From: Struthidea cinerea | Taxonomy: Eukaryota; Chordata; Aves; Passeriformes; Corcoracidae | Direction: 5' to 3' | Length of the DNA stretch: 64,000 bases | Assembly (NCBI GenBank): GCA_013397865.1 | Contig: VZTI01005325.1 | Span: forward strand, 1,899,757-1,963,756 | Shown here: piece by piece, positions 11,893 to 23,945 of the stretch | Layout: each line of letters opens with the position of its first letter | How positions within the stretch are numbered: the first letter of the stretch is position 1 | Program-made: the position numbers and the translations under genes | The notes under the pieces: generated by a model | What the model was told of the DNA's origin: nothing | The model's database searches: none | The model's input: only the letters and a program-made list of their open reading frames with translations

Positions 11893-12499
11893 TGTCCTAG
11901 TTTGGACAAATTTGGAGGAAAATATCCTCTGATAGAAGGCAGGTTGCAACCACCCCTCCCCCCCCAGGTTCAAGAAGAAAAAGAAATTTTCCTCAAAGGA
12001 AAGTGAAAGAGATAAAAGCTATTTATTTAACAAACACACAGGAAAGGAATAATAAAGCTAAATAATGAGATCTCTCTCTGTGGAGAGAAAACCTGGGAAG
12101 ATTTCAGAGTCCTTCTGTAGGTGTGGTCTCTCTCCTCCTCGGAGCTGGGTCGGCGAGGGCCCACCCCCCCGGGCCTCCGGGAAAATTCTCCTGATGTGTT
12201 CAGATGTTGTGAAACAGTCCAGAAAAGAAGAAGAGAAAAAAAACCCCAAAATCCTAGAAAAACAAAGTTCAACTCTCCATCTCCCGCCGGGAAAAAGAAG
12301 AGCCAAAAAAAAGTTGGCTGAAAAGCCCAAGGGTACTGCAGAAGCCAAGGAGTGAATCTCGGTGTCCTTGAAACAACTGCTTTGAAAAGTTTGGGTTTTT
12401 TTTCCTCTGTCCCTCTCAGGCTCAGTTTAAAGGCACAGAAAAGATTGGTGGACATAGAGTAGTGATAGGGGATACACATCATAAAGTCACCCCAAGACA
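11893..12499 (-). mobile_element. Solo LTR of an endogenous retrovirus
   Basis: This 607-base element has the hallmarks of a solitary long terminal repeat. It begins TGTCCTAG and ends CCAAGACA, an imperfect terminal inverted repeat with TG...CA ends. It is flanked by perfect 5-base direct repeats, CTGAG at 11888-11892 and 12500-12504. The minus strand appears to be sense: there, AATAAA (12027 to 12022) lies about 130 bases before the 3' end, as expected for a polyadenylation signal near the R/U5 region. A 5-base duplication fits ERVL-type elements better than the 4- or 6-base duplications typical of ERV1 and ERVK. The sequence resembles LTRs I associate with songbird genomes. No gag, pol or env remains, so the internal region was probably lost by LTR-LTR recombination. 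Open frames of up to 163 codons inside it are incidental. Confidence 0.88.
12022..12027 (-). promoter_or_regulatory. LTR polyadenylation signal AATAAA
   Basis: The plus strand reads TTTATT, giving AATAAA on the minus strand. It lies about 130 bases upstream of the LTR 3' end in that orientation, consistent with a retroviral poly-A signal. Confidence 0.5.
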
Positions 12500-12504
12500 C
12501 TGAG
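12500..12504. repeat. Target-site duplication, right copy (CTGAG)
   Basis: This is identical to 11888-11892 and directly follows the CA end of the LTR. Confidence 0.85.
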
Positions 12505-15459
12505 CTTTTCCATGACAAGGAGTTTAAATGTAGACAGTATATCTATTATTTAATTGTTTTAAAGTTGAATAATTAATTGTTTCATAAAACAATGTTTCTT
12601 AAGCAATAACAAGTTTGTAATTTAAAAGCAAAAAAATGCAGTAGAAAAAGTGTCTGAGACCACAATGGAGATGAGGAGTAGAGGTTGGAAAATCACTGCA
12701 AGAGCTCCAGGGATCCCCTTTCTCTTGTGAAGGGAAGGCTACTCAGCAAGGTCACGAGCTTGGAGCCACTTCCTTCATCTGGCTTGTTAGCGTGTCAGTT
12801 TTTAATCTGGTGATCACTTAATGTATGATTGCAGTGGTATGAGTTCCTACCTATTATCTCTGCCTCACCATCCAAAAGCAGTATGTATATATAGCAAGGA
12901 CACTTAATAAGCTGAAGTAGTTGTTACTGCCCTAAATTTAGGACCTCTTGATATAAGACTAGCGTTGTAAACTTTTTAAAATACAATTATGTCAAAGTCT
13001 TAAAATGAAGAAGCAATATTCTGATGATGAAACAGTCTTTTTTTCCTGTTCAGACCATAAAGACATCATGAAATTTCCTGAGTTCAGTTTACTGGGAGAG
13101 CCAAAGAGTGGGCATTTTCTACAGTAGTACCCTCTGTTACCATCACCCTGATGAACAGCTATGTGAGAAATAATGGACAAAGTTGCAACACAGGCCATCT
13201 ATTTTTGATAAATATTATGTTAGAACATTGCTGGGAACACCCATGTGCAATTCGCCTGACTTTCTGGGAGGAGGAATTGGGAAAGGAATGTGCACACACA
13301 ACATTTTAAACTCAGAGAGCTGGTGAGACAAATATAAAAAGGACAAAAACCTGAAGTGAAATTCAACATAAACTGTGGAGCAGATTTGTGCATTTATCAG
13401 CCTTCTAAATGGACAGGACTTCCAAGGAGATCAACAGCTCCCATTTAGAAAAATTGAACCACTTCCCTTTGGGTCGGATAATGTGATTCATTCCATGAAG
13501 ATCTCACTGGATTCATTCCATTGCAAGCCTTTAAAACTTTACTGAAGACCACCAGTAAAACTTAGCATGCTTTTTTTTAATGGCACCACAAATTGGCAGA
13601 CCAGCCCATCCTGGGCGCTGCTGTGCATATGTGAGACTTTGGCTTCCTCAGTCAAATTTCACTGACACCAAACAAAGTGTACAGAAGCTATCAGAGGACA
13701 ATAGGCAAATAGATATGGACTACGAGCACAATCACCCAAGTCTTGTTTTCACAGTCTGACAGGCTACAGAGTTGAAGACAGGCATCTGGAAGCTAGAAAG
13801 TCGCATAACCTACTTACAGGGCAAAACAAGGTCTTCAGGACTGTCGTTGACAAATATAGCAAGCTTTTTCTACTCTTTTTCTTAGCTATTCTGAAGTTTT
13901 AGAATGCAGCACACAGGGGCACTCAATTCACCACTGAAAATCAGAGGCCTCCAAGCCACAAAGGACCTTTCCAGGGTTCATTTTTTAAACACACGACTAA
14001 CTGGGGACATCATGAAAGCCCTGGGGTCTTGGGTCTTTCAGTATTAATCCAATTACTTGAAAAACAGCTGGGTGCAGATGAGAATGTGACTTCTAAAATA
14101 AAACAGGCATCATGTTTGTGGGTATGCATTGTCTATCTCTCACAAGTGAAATTTCATCCGACTAAAACTAATGACAGCCAGCAAAGACTTGGTGTCAACA
14201 AAACATTAACATACGGCAAGCAGGTGGCCAGCACATAAAATAAGGGCCTAAGGCCAGATAGCCTGCAAGGTTTAGACTACTTGGCATGGGAAGTGGAGCT
14301 TCCATGTCAGAATATGATCAGGGAAGACACTTAGACACACCAGTCAAAACACCTAGATCTCAGACCCAGAAGCAGCCTGCTGCAGCAAGATTTTTTCCCT
14401 ACTATGATACTCACAGACATCATCAAGTTCCCCTTCACCTCTTCCCTCACGGACCTTTACTCTGACTTGTTTTTCTATGTAGATAATATAAATCTTTCAG
14501 AGGCTTCCAGAGCCATGCCAGAGCGGGACTGTGCCCCTGACTGTGCTGCTCATTTAATGCCCCTGAGGAGTCAGGGGGGCCTGAGCTACAGCCAGTGTAC
14601 ACCACAACAGAACAGAGTGCAAGCGGATGTTCTTTCTTTAAGAACCTCTGCACAGCCCAGATTGTGTGGAACAGTCTTAGTGTTAATGAAGTCTAAATCC
14701 TGGACCTCGCCCAGGAATAGTCCTGTGACTGTCCAGTCCCAGGAATGAAAGGCAAAGAAAAGCATGACAGGAGGTAGAGGCTTGACAAAACCCCACAAGT
14801 CTATTCTTATCATGTTGCCTCCCTACAAAGCTGAGATTTATCATATCTACAGACCTTTAGTTTGTTCCACTATATTACCTCAAAGTACCTGTTTTTAAGT
14901 GCTAGAATTTCCCTCTTTCCTCCCTCCCCCATTACTCATTAGCTAAGGATGAGGCACCAAGTGCAAGATTTGCTTCAGAAAGGCAGATTCACATGGCGTA
15001 CTCTGGGGTTTGACGCTTCCCAGGACACAAAGTGAAATCCATTGAAACAGCCACGGCTCAGTAAGAACAGACACAAGAAGGTTTTGTTTCTGGAGTATGA
15101 TGATAGCTGTCATTGTGAGTGGAAAGGAGGACAACGCAGTATGAATGACACATGTATGAGGCAGTAAACAGAGTAGTGCCAACTGTGGATGTTTCCTCTA
15201 ATTTGGATGGGATTGGCTACAATAATTTACTGTCCTGCCCTGGAATTCACTGGGTTTTTTTTTTTAATTGAAACTTTCTTAGCTGCAGGGCTTAAGTAAC
15301 TGGGATTTTATTTGGGGCAGGGGGGAAGGGGGAGATGGAGGAGGAGTATGAGGAGTTGTCTTAAATGGGAGTAATTTCCTTTAAAATCTGTCTTACTCTA
15401 CAGCAATCACTCACATAATTATGTATGATACATTCTGGTGTAACTCAACCTTTGGTCTG
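12505..15459. other. Unique non-coding sequence
   Basis: No supported gene. The 114-codon plus-strand frame at 14404-14748 and its minus-strand overlaps have no recognisable domain. A purine-rich stretch with three long G runs sits at about 15314-15345. Confidence 0.5.
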
Positions 15460-15738
15460 CTCTACACGGGGGAAATTAACCAGCAGAGCTGTTCTGTAAT
15501 AACTTCCATTATTGCTATTTTGGTATAATTTAACTATTCTGGAATAACCCCCCAGTGCAGACATTCAGCTCCAGAATAAAAGCAATTTTATTCCAGAATA
15601 ATTACTCTGCTTCCAGGAGGGAATAATCATTCTAGAATAAAGTCACTTTTATTTCAGAATCAAATATGCAGGGAGTTACTTGGGCACAGCTCCCCAACAA
15701 AGTTATTGTAGTGCCAGTTAATTTTCTCATGTATGCAG
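15460..15738. mobile_element. Degenerate inverted-repeat element, MITE-like
   Basis: The left end at 15460-15480 (CTCTACACGGGGGAAATTAAC) is similar to the reverse complement of the right end at 15717-15738 (CTGCATACATGAGAAAATTA followed by AC). This gives diverged terminal inverted repeats about 280 bases apart. Inside are several copies of TTCTGGAATAA or its complement TTATTCCAGAA (near 15537, 15570, 15588, 15631 and 15648) in alternating orientation. This layout suggests an old, non-autonomous DNA transposon with internal palindromic sub-repeats. No transposase is present. I cannot name the family. The alternative is a chance palindrome-rich stretch, which seems less likely given the repeated core. 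Confidence 0.45.
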
Positions 15739-16111
15739 AAATGTTAGTAGCCTTCAACAATGATGTGTCTTGTTATATTTGTCTGTGTTTGTATCCTAAT
15801 CTGCATAAAATTAAGCACTAAGATCTAGTGGAGAATGTGTTAAGATGTGTGAATTTTCTTTTTTACCCTGTCACACACAGACAGTTCAAGATTTTGTAAT
15901 AAACACGTATCTATTCTGAAGAAAAGAAAGAATGTTGGAATACTTTTCTCTGCATAAATTGGATGATATGTCAGTGCAATCTGAAGTTTATTTCCAACAG
16001 TTTGCAAAACTAGTCAAACAAAAAAACAAGTATACATGCACGCACAAAACTATTTTGAATTTCAGAATTGACTTGGTAAACATATAAAATGACTGCAAAG
16101 GCAATTTTAAA
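15739..16111. other. Unique non-coding sequence
   Basis: AT-rich; nothing recognised. It bridges the inverted-repeat element and the CR1 reverse-transcriptase fragment. Confidence 0.5.
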
Positions 16112-16524
16112 GCAATGGAACAGATCCTCCTGGAAGCTGTGCTAAGGCACATGGAGGATGGAGAGGTGATTTGAGACAGCCAGCACAGCTTCATCAAGGG
16201 CAAGTCCTGCCTGACCCACCCTGTGGCCTTCTGTGAGGGAGTGACTCAGCAATGGACAAGGGAAGAGCTACAGATGTCATCTCTCTGGACTTCTATAAAG
16301 CCTTTAATACTGTCCTGCATGTCATCCTCCTCTCTAAATTGTAGATATATGGTTTTGATGGGTGGGCTCTATGATGGATAAGGAGTTGGATAGATGTTCG
16401 CATCTGGAGAGCAGTCAATACCTCAACGTCCAGAGGGAGATCAGTAATGACTGCTGTCCCTCAGGGGTCTGTATTGGTATCACTACTGTTTAATATCTTA
16501 ATATCTGTTTAATATCTTAATATC
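16112..16524 (+). pseudogene. Decayed CR1 ORF2 reverse-transcriptase fragment
   Basis: In one plus-strand frame this translates to segments of the CR1 reverse transcriptase. These include the motif-A region DFYKAFNTV (family form roughly DFSKAFDTV), then LLSKL, IYGFDGW, and the motif-B region VPQGSVLVSLLFNI. The catalytic aspartate normally in the F-D-T-V part of motif A reads as N. In-frame stops interrupt it: TAG just after LLSKL, and TGA after the GFDGWAL segment. Both ends are missing; the YADD-type motif and the 3' end are absent, and it stops near a short 19-base tandem duplication (16486-16523). It cannot encode an active enzyme. It is an internal CR1 remnant and not a host gene. Confidence 0.9.
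16486..16523. repeat. Tandem duplication, 19-base unit x2
   Basis: Two exact adjacent copies of a 19-base unit beginning CTGTTTAATATC lie at 16486-16504 and 16505-16523. They mark the broken end of the CR1 RT fragment and probably arose by replication slippage. Confidence 0.9.
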
Positions 16525-19500
16525 TGATTCTAGTTCAGGCTACAAAGGGTCAGCAGAAGTTTGGAGACACTTCCCTGCCTGGTTAGCCAGAGACTTCCTC
16601 TGAACCACTTTGACATTGAAAGAAATGTTCTCATTGCATCTCAGTCAAATCCTAACTCTGGGACAAGATGCAAATTAATGAGCATTTAATGAGAATTTTT
16701 CAGTTCCCCTAGTTTCACTTGTGGGAAACTGCACATAAAAGTAAACAAATAAACAACAATATAACTTAACCTTTAACAATTTTTTGTCTATAAATTCAAA
16801 GATTAAATACAAAAAATTAAAAAACAATAGGACATCTGTTATGTATAAACAATGCTGTGTTGTTTCAACTCAGATCAGAAAGTGAAGTTGGTAAACTGGT
16901 ATTTATTTGAGGTTAGGAATGTTCTTTCACAGTTATTCTGCTGTCTGTGAAAATCATCTATTTTGAGTAGGATCCTGACAGTTTCTGAGCTTCTTCTGTC
17001 AGGCATTCAGCACCTGTCAGAAGCAAGCTCTTAGGTACTTCTTTTTAATACACAAATTTATATATACTCTATGTTAAGGGAGTTGGCAGATAGGCAGACT
17101 GGTATGTATTTTGAAGAAATAGCAAATTGTTCTTCTGCAGTGTAGTTATAGGGTGCTTTCGTGGTCATTAAATCCTATTTTAACTTTATCCAATAATTTC
17201 CTTCCATTTGTATTGGAAAATCTTAGACTGAAAATTGTACCAATCATGCTGAAAATGAATAAGGACACCTCTGCAAAGTCTGAGAAAGGATATTTAGGAT
17301 TATTCTAGATTTATGGTAATAAATTTTGCCTGGATTTTAGCCATCTGTTCTTCAGTTACTTCACATTTTCAGTACTATCACCTTGGGATCAGGTGGCTGT
17401 ATTCAGAATGCAGAGTTTATATTTAAATTAATTAAGGAGTTAAACTGGATTAGTTGGGGATCTTTTGGGGAAGCTCCTAATGATTTCAGGGGCAACATGT
17501 CCAGCTGTATGTATGATGCCCACATTTTTTTTAAGTTTGTTGAGACACAGAGAACACTATCGTCACATGACAATCTAAGTTGATTTGAAACGCAACCAAC
17601 TCTTGGTCTCCAGATCTAATCTAGAGTGTATTTTATGCACATATCTCATTCTACAATTAATTCAAAGTCCATCTCAAAATGTTCCACTTGGAAAACATGA
17701 GATATTAAGTTGATAAAAAAATCAACACTTTACAAAACAAGATTTCCTCTGGATAATCAGCACAGTTACATGGGTAAGGAAGAATGTATTCATATGCATA
17801 TTTAAAAAACTAATTACATTCTAATCCATTCCATTCAGAGTTGTTTTCATTTGACAGATGGAGAGAATTTTGCAAACAGTGTTTGAACCAGCAGTATAAA
17901 GTAGCTCTTTCTGGCTATACATTTTGGTAAGAGCAGACATACAAAATGATCTGTATGGCATTACTGTGCTGTCTCAGAAATAGCTTTCTGAAAGTTAAAA
18001 ATGGAACACTAACTTTCCAAATTAAAAAAAAAAAAAACAAAAACAAAAACCCAACAAAAAACAACTAATAACGCAATATGATGGGCCACTCCCTTGTCAA
18101 ATTATATTTTCTGTTTTTCACAATGAAGCCTGACACTGGCACACTTGTTCTGGTTTTAGTTCCATCATTCAAAAATAGCCCATTTCTCTTGACTTTTGAT
18201 TGTTCTCATTTTGCCTGGGAATTTTGCATGCCCGTTTCAAGTGAGAATAGGTGTCTTTATCCCAGATTTAAGAGACAGCTTGAAAAAATATCATTCTTGC
18301 TGCAATAATTTTACTTTAAAGGTGAAGTAGCATTCATTACATTTCATAAACCATTATTTTTACAAAGCTTGATACCAGTTTGCTATACCAGTAAGAAAAG
18401 GTAGCAAACGTGCATGTGTTGAGTATGTGCACTTCACAAAGAGAAAATATAAATTTTAGGGCAAAATTAGTGAATAATCTAAGGCCTGATAAGGGATTTA
18501 GGGCTCTTTTTAGACATATGGTTGGTAACAGCCCACTCTGAACAGTGATCCTGCCATCTGCAAACACAGTCCTGCACTCAGACCTGCTAAAAAGCACAAC
18601 AATTTCATAATCCCTCTCTTTCAGTAACTTGCCTGGAATATTCCTGTGCATTTCCAAAGATAACGAAATTGCTGCATTTACAATGCGGACTGACAGTGAT
18701 CCTAGAGTTGGTGAAGTGGTAGAGCAGACACACATATTATTCCAGTGTTTTCTGGCTAGAAACACGTTCTTGTGTTTTATCCTTTCGAGTCCAGTGCTTG
18801 GTGAAGTGTCTGATTTGCTGTGTGAGAGCACTGCCTTCACAGGAAATCCTAAAAGTCAGATTTATGGATTATAATGCAGCTACCATTTGACTGGCATTTC
18901 TGCATGACCAGAGTCAAGCCAGAGTTCTGCTGATCTGACAGGTTGATGGGATGCCAGCAATCCCAGCCCATGTGCCTACATTTCTCCTTCCAAATGGCCA
19001 AAAATTTTTGCTGGAAAAAAAGCCTAACTGTGTCATTTAGAAATATCTGAATGTTCCATATCCAAAATTTATGAGTTTGTATTATTTAAAACCTTTTCTT
19101 CTAAGCCACCATCATTCTGGAAAGCTTTGAGTCAAGTCATGAAAGTATATACGGTAAAGTGAGGAAAAAAACAAACAGATGTAACTGGATGAAAAAAAGG
19201 GAGAAAAAATTTACCAACTTGTCCAGATACCAGAAAGATAAATCCAGCTCAATTCAGACTATGTAAGAGCACTCTTTTTCATCTTTATCACATACAGATC
19301 TCAAGCTTAACCCACTCAGTTGTAGGTCATAGTCATATGTTCATAGCGCCTATAAATACACATGGTCAAAGTGTGGGGCTAGAAGTACTTAGGCAGCAAA
19401 TAACTGTCTGATTTCTTCCTAAATTTCCCCCAAAATCCCGGCAAGGGATATGAGGTATACTGCTGGGTGACATGGCAGAGCTTATCCAAATGCTCTCTCT

Positions 19501-22500
19501 AATAGAGGCAGCACCACCCTTGCTCCAGACTATACCTGCCTCTGAAAGCTTTTGGAAGCATAAAGGCACAAAAGGTCTTTTTTAAGTGGTTGACAAGGGA
19601 ATACTAAACTTTGGACAAATCATAATTTCTTCAGTCTCACCTCCAAAGCCCAGCTGGATACATTACAGGTTGAAGAATGGAAGAGACTGGTCTGGTTTGG
19701 ACTCTGCTCGCTGTGGACTTTTTCCCTTATACTTTGGAAAGGATTTACAAGAAGGAAATTTAGCAGCTGGCTGGAGCTGCATTATCACAGCAGTGGGAAA
19801 TTCGGTGGGTATCATCAGATTTTTGTGAACTAACGTCAGGCTTCCTGAACTGCTGCTTTATTTGTGCCCTGTGGGAATGCAGCCAATATTGTCATGGTAT
19901 CGCTGAGGCAAATCACAGAACAAAACCTGCTGATGATTTCCTGTTTCATACTCCCTATATGCCACCCTGTTGCCAGTGATTTCATGAAAGAGATACCACA
20001 GCCCATCCAGACGCACTGGACTCCTTGTTTATACTCCATTACAAGGCACCCCCGTCACCCCATCTACTTGCCTTGCCCTATTATGTATGCATGATTTCGA
20101 TTGAAAAGAAAAAAGGAAAAAGAAAAAAGATGCTCCACTTTCAAAGGCACTCTGCATATCTGCATTCTCAGGGAGAGTTTGCTTCTAAAAAATTTCCACT
20201 TATCTTCACCAAACACCCTTAAAAAATTGGGACTTTATTGGGGAGTGTATTAATCTTAGGTATTCTGGTCCTGTACAGTTAAAATCCAGATGTCCCAGAC
20301 TGTGGAAAAACCACCCCCAAATTGCCCATTTTCCTGTCTAGTACGAGGACTTTACTTTTGCAGACTGTCACACATACAATGCACCTGCCCTTGCTTCACA
20401 TCCTGACTACCCTGGTGAAATTAAAATGCATATTTCCTTTCCTGAATTTCCTTTTGATGCCTCTCCCCCTGTGACAATTAGTCGTACTAGTCGAAGAAGC
20501 AGCCTGTGCAACAGAGAGTGACATAGAATAACGTGTCATGTCAAATATATTAAGCGTTTTAAGGCATCACAGACATGGAGGATTTCAGACAAAAAGAAAC
20601 AATTGTTTGAATCCTAAAAAAAAGTTCTAAAAAACCACAGGGAATTTGAGCCTTAGTAGTGCCTGCGATTTCTGTTTAAGGTGGAGGCATGTGTACAGTT
20701 ATGGCTGCAATGTTATGATTGTAATTGTCATCAGCTTTTTAATAGCATTGTTTTGAAAGGTCAAACTTAATGTTATGTGCTTTGGGGGGTTTTTCACTCT
20801 TTTTTTTTCCTATGGACATTGATGACGGCAGCAGGGCTGAACCAAAAGATATCAGTAACTTCTGGTAATCACCTCTGCCAAGTGACAGTGAAATAGGATT
20901 TTCTTTGCTTTAGCTTTATGGGTTTTGCTGTGATGCTGTGTGGCTGCTGAACACACTCAGTGCTGAGGGCTGGTGTTCAGTGGGGCTCTGGACAGCTGAA
21001 CCACCTAGAGGTTCTTAACCCAAATTCATGTAGACATATGAAGGTCAAAGGGCTTGTGGTGTGCTAATAAGTTACATGGATAAGTCAGAAACCTCCCATA
21101 ATATCTTCCTCTTTCTTTTTGCTAGGAAATCTATTCCCAGAATCCACTAACAACAGCACCAGTATTATGAGAGTAACTAGGAGACAGAACCACATTCTTA
21201 CCCTTTACACTTCTTTTTGGTTGTTTTTTATATTAGTGAATTGGCTGCTCTGATGAAGACTCATTTTTATTGTGTGATGAAACCCTAAAGATTGCCACAA
21301 AAACACTGCCTAATCTCGAGAAAGAGAACCACCAGGGAGAAGGCAGTGAGGAGAAGCTCCAGTGCGGCTGTAGAAATACAGTGGTTGTTTGGGTATGAAA
21401 ATAAATTGATCTTTGAGAGAAAAGAGGATTTCTTACATTTAGCATTATTAAGGCTGTTCCACTGGATTTGATTAACACCCTGCCTTAGGTAAGAAAGAAC
21501 AATTTTGTTTACCAGAAGTGGCCCCCAAAATTTCCTGCGTGACCAGAAAGAATACCGGCTTTGAGAGACAAGTTTCATACATGAAACCAAAGGAAGCAAC
21601 ATTTCAAGCCTTTGTAAAAGTCCAGGGACTTTATATCCACACAGGCCATGTTACTACAAAGAGGGAGAGTTTGCAGCACTCATGATTTAACGTTAGTTTC
21701 CCAAGGACTTCCTGAGGAGTCATACAGAAAATATTACTAGATGTCCTTGACTGAAGCTTAGAAGAAAAAAAGTGGTATCAATCTGCAGAAGAGAGATCGG
21801 TCTCAACATGTTGGAAACAAAGGTCAGTGCTCAGTGGACTAGATTACCAGATCACAAATCACACAGTCAAAGCAAAACGGAGAGGGCAAGAGAAGCCTTA
21901 AAAATTCAGCCGATACTGGACTAGAGTAAAGAGCATGAGAGATTTCTTGCTTCCTGCCCTGATCACAAACAAAAGTAGCATCCAATCTTGAGACAGAGCT
22001 AAAAACACATCTCGAAAAATCAAAGGTTGTTGCTTCTGTAGAATATGGAGGAGGGTGAAAATATGCCTGAAATCACACTTCATGGAGATAAAATGTACTG
22101 TAGAAGGACAGAAATCCACATTAAAAAAAAAATCAGATAGACAAAAGCTAGACTAATTGTAAATCTGAAAATAATAAAGATATGGCAACTTTCCAGTGTA
22201 TATGAAAATGCCACAGGGAAAAGTCCTAAAATAAATATTTTCAGCATGAATAAACTTTTGGGAACAGGAGAAAAGGTTGAATAAAGAACACAGTAAGATT
22301 ATGTACATATAACTGTGCTGAAGAGAATATAGGATCCATGACCCAATATTGTCAGACGTGTGTATGCTGCATAAGGATCCTACAACATTCTCCCAGCAGT
22401 TAGAGTGAAACCTAAGTGTGCTTCTCCTCGAGATTTGCCTCCTTTGTAGAAGCAGCACTCTGAAGAAGGGAAAGACTTCAGGAAGAATGAGAAATGCCTT

Positions 22501-23689
22501 CAGCTTCTTCCAATACAGTGCACAAGGGAAATGGAGAGCAAGGTTGTGTTTCCTCTAGCCCAGTCTCTGCCTGCTCAAAAATAAGTTCTTCAGGATGAAA
22601 CAAAATGGATTCATGCACAGTCAGTCCTAGGGAAATGCGCAAATTAATCTCTGAAGAGAGGCACCTAGCAAACTTCCTTGACAACAAAGGGAGCCTAGAG
22701 GACATCTCCGGTTGTGTGTCTAATAGGAAGATGAGTAAAATCAGCTGGGATTGAGCCTGTGAAGAGTTTTAAAGACAAATCTCACGCAGGGAGCCAAAGC
22801 ATCAAACAGAGTTGGCAGAGGTTGCTGACCGGAGCTGTGTGGGACTGAACCCCGCAAGTTTCTTCAGATGTACCCAAGAGGGATTATTGCATGAACTATA
22901 TTTCTGTACTAGCTTTCACTGCAAGGGGGAAGTGTAAAATAATTTCCCCATTAAGGGCTTGAAAGATTTTGATTTGAGCCGGTAGCTGTTAGGGCTCCAA
23001 CTTGCTTTATGTGCTCTAGAATAAGTGAAGCAACACGAGGCTCCTTAGTTATCAGGCACAATGAACAAGCCCAGCAAATTCAGTGTTAAACGTGAGAAAG
23101 CTCAAACACACCAAGACTTGGCAGTGCACACTCTTGGCACAAATGAAATTTCAACTTGTCCCTTTGGAATATCATGCAATTCCACTGTCATTTCAACAAG
23201 AGCACTTGAACAGCTTTGACCCAGATGAAACCAAATCACTTTGGTAAAGACACCATGGTTTATTTCCCTGTCTTCCACTGGCATCAGCAAAGAGAAATTA
23301 TCTTGCATGGCTGCTCTAATTATGCATGCCCACACCATGAAACTTCCCTGTCTTTTAAGCAGTCTAGTTTAATTCATTGGAACATGTAAACTAATCATTT
23401 ACTCGTAATGCCCTGAAAAATTCACCCTGTGCCCAGAGAATAAGTCTTGTCAGCTTGCAGAGGTTACACTGTGGTTTTATAACCCCAGCCCTTTGTCAAG
23501 AACAAAACTCAACTGCACAATGACATGAGCAAGAGCCTCCAAAGTCTAGGGCAAGGTTTCTGTGCTCAGAGTCCACTGCAATGCCCCCTCCCCAAGCCTA
23601 ATATGAAAGAGTTTATTTTCTGTAAGTCTTTTACTGCTGTTGACTGCCCATGTCATGTCTTTATTTAACAGCTGTGGCTTCCCCTAAGT
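16525..23689. other. Unique non-coding sequence
   Basis: No gene is supported. The longest frame is 167 codons on the minus strand (18337-18840), with no recognisable domain. An overlapping plus-strand frame (18629-18874) is equally featureless. Around 18025-18065 there is an A-rich tract with AAAAAC units. A purine run lies near 20100-20130. No interspersed repeat was recognised. Confidence 0.5.
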
Positions 23690-23945
23690 TTATTTACTTG
23701 CCCGTGAAGCTTTGAATGAAGGACCGCTTACATTTAATTACTTTATAAGGCAGCTTGAATAGTAAATGTGTGTGTCTGCTAATTGATAGCTCCTTCTCAA
23801 TGAGGCTTTGTATCTTATCCCTGCCTGTCCCCTCGGGTGCTCTGGGTAACTTCATTGTTAGGATTGCTGATTCAAATAGAAAGGGTACAGGAAATTCAGA
23901 TTTGACACCGTTCAGCATAGCCCAGTAAATGTGATCCACATCTGA
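23690..23945. promoter_or_regulatory. Possible conserved non-coding segment
   Basis: This repeat-free stretch carries TAAT/ATTA homeodomain cores (CATTTAATTAC near 23730, CTAATTGATAG near 23780) and retains a few CpGs. The evidence is weak; it is listed only as a place to check for conservation. Confidence 0.15.

Noticed and set aside
12027..12518. Open frame of 163 codons on the minus strand and its overlaps as a gene
   Set aside because: It lies almost wholly within the solo LTR, and the frames on both strands arise from its composition.
18337..18840. 167-codon minus-strand frame as a coding gene
   Set aside because: No recognisable domain, no family resemblance and an overlapping plus-strand frame; a length like this is plausible by chance in 64 kb.
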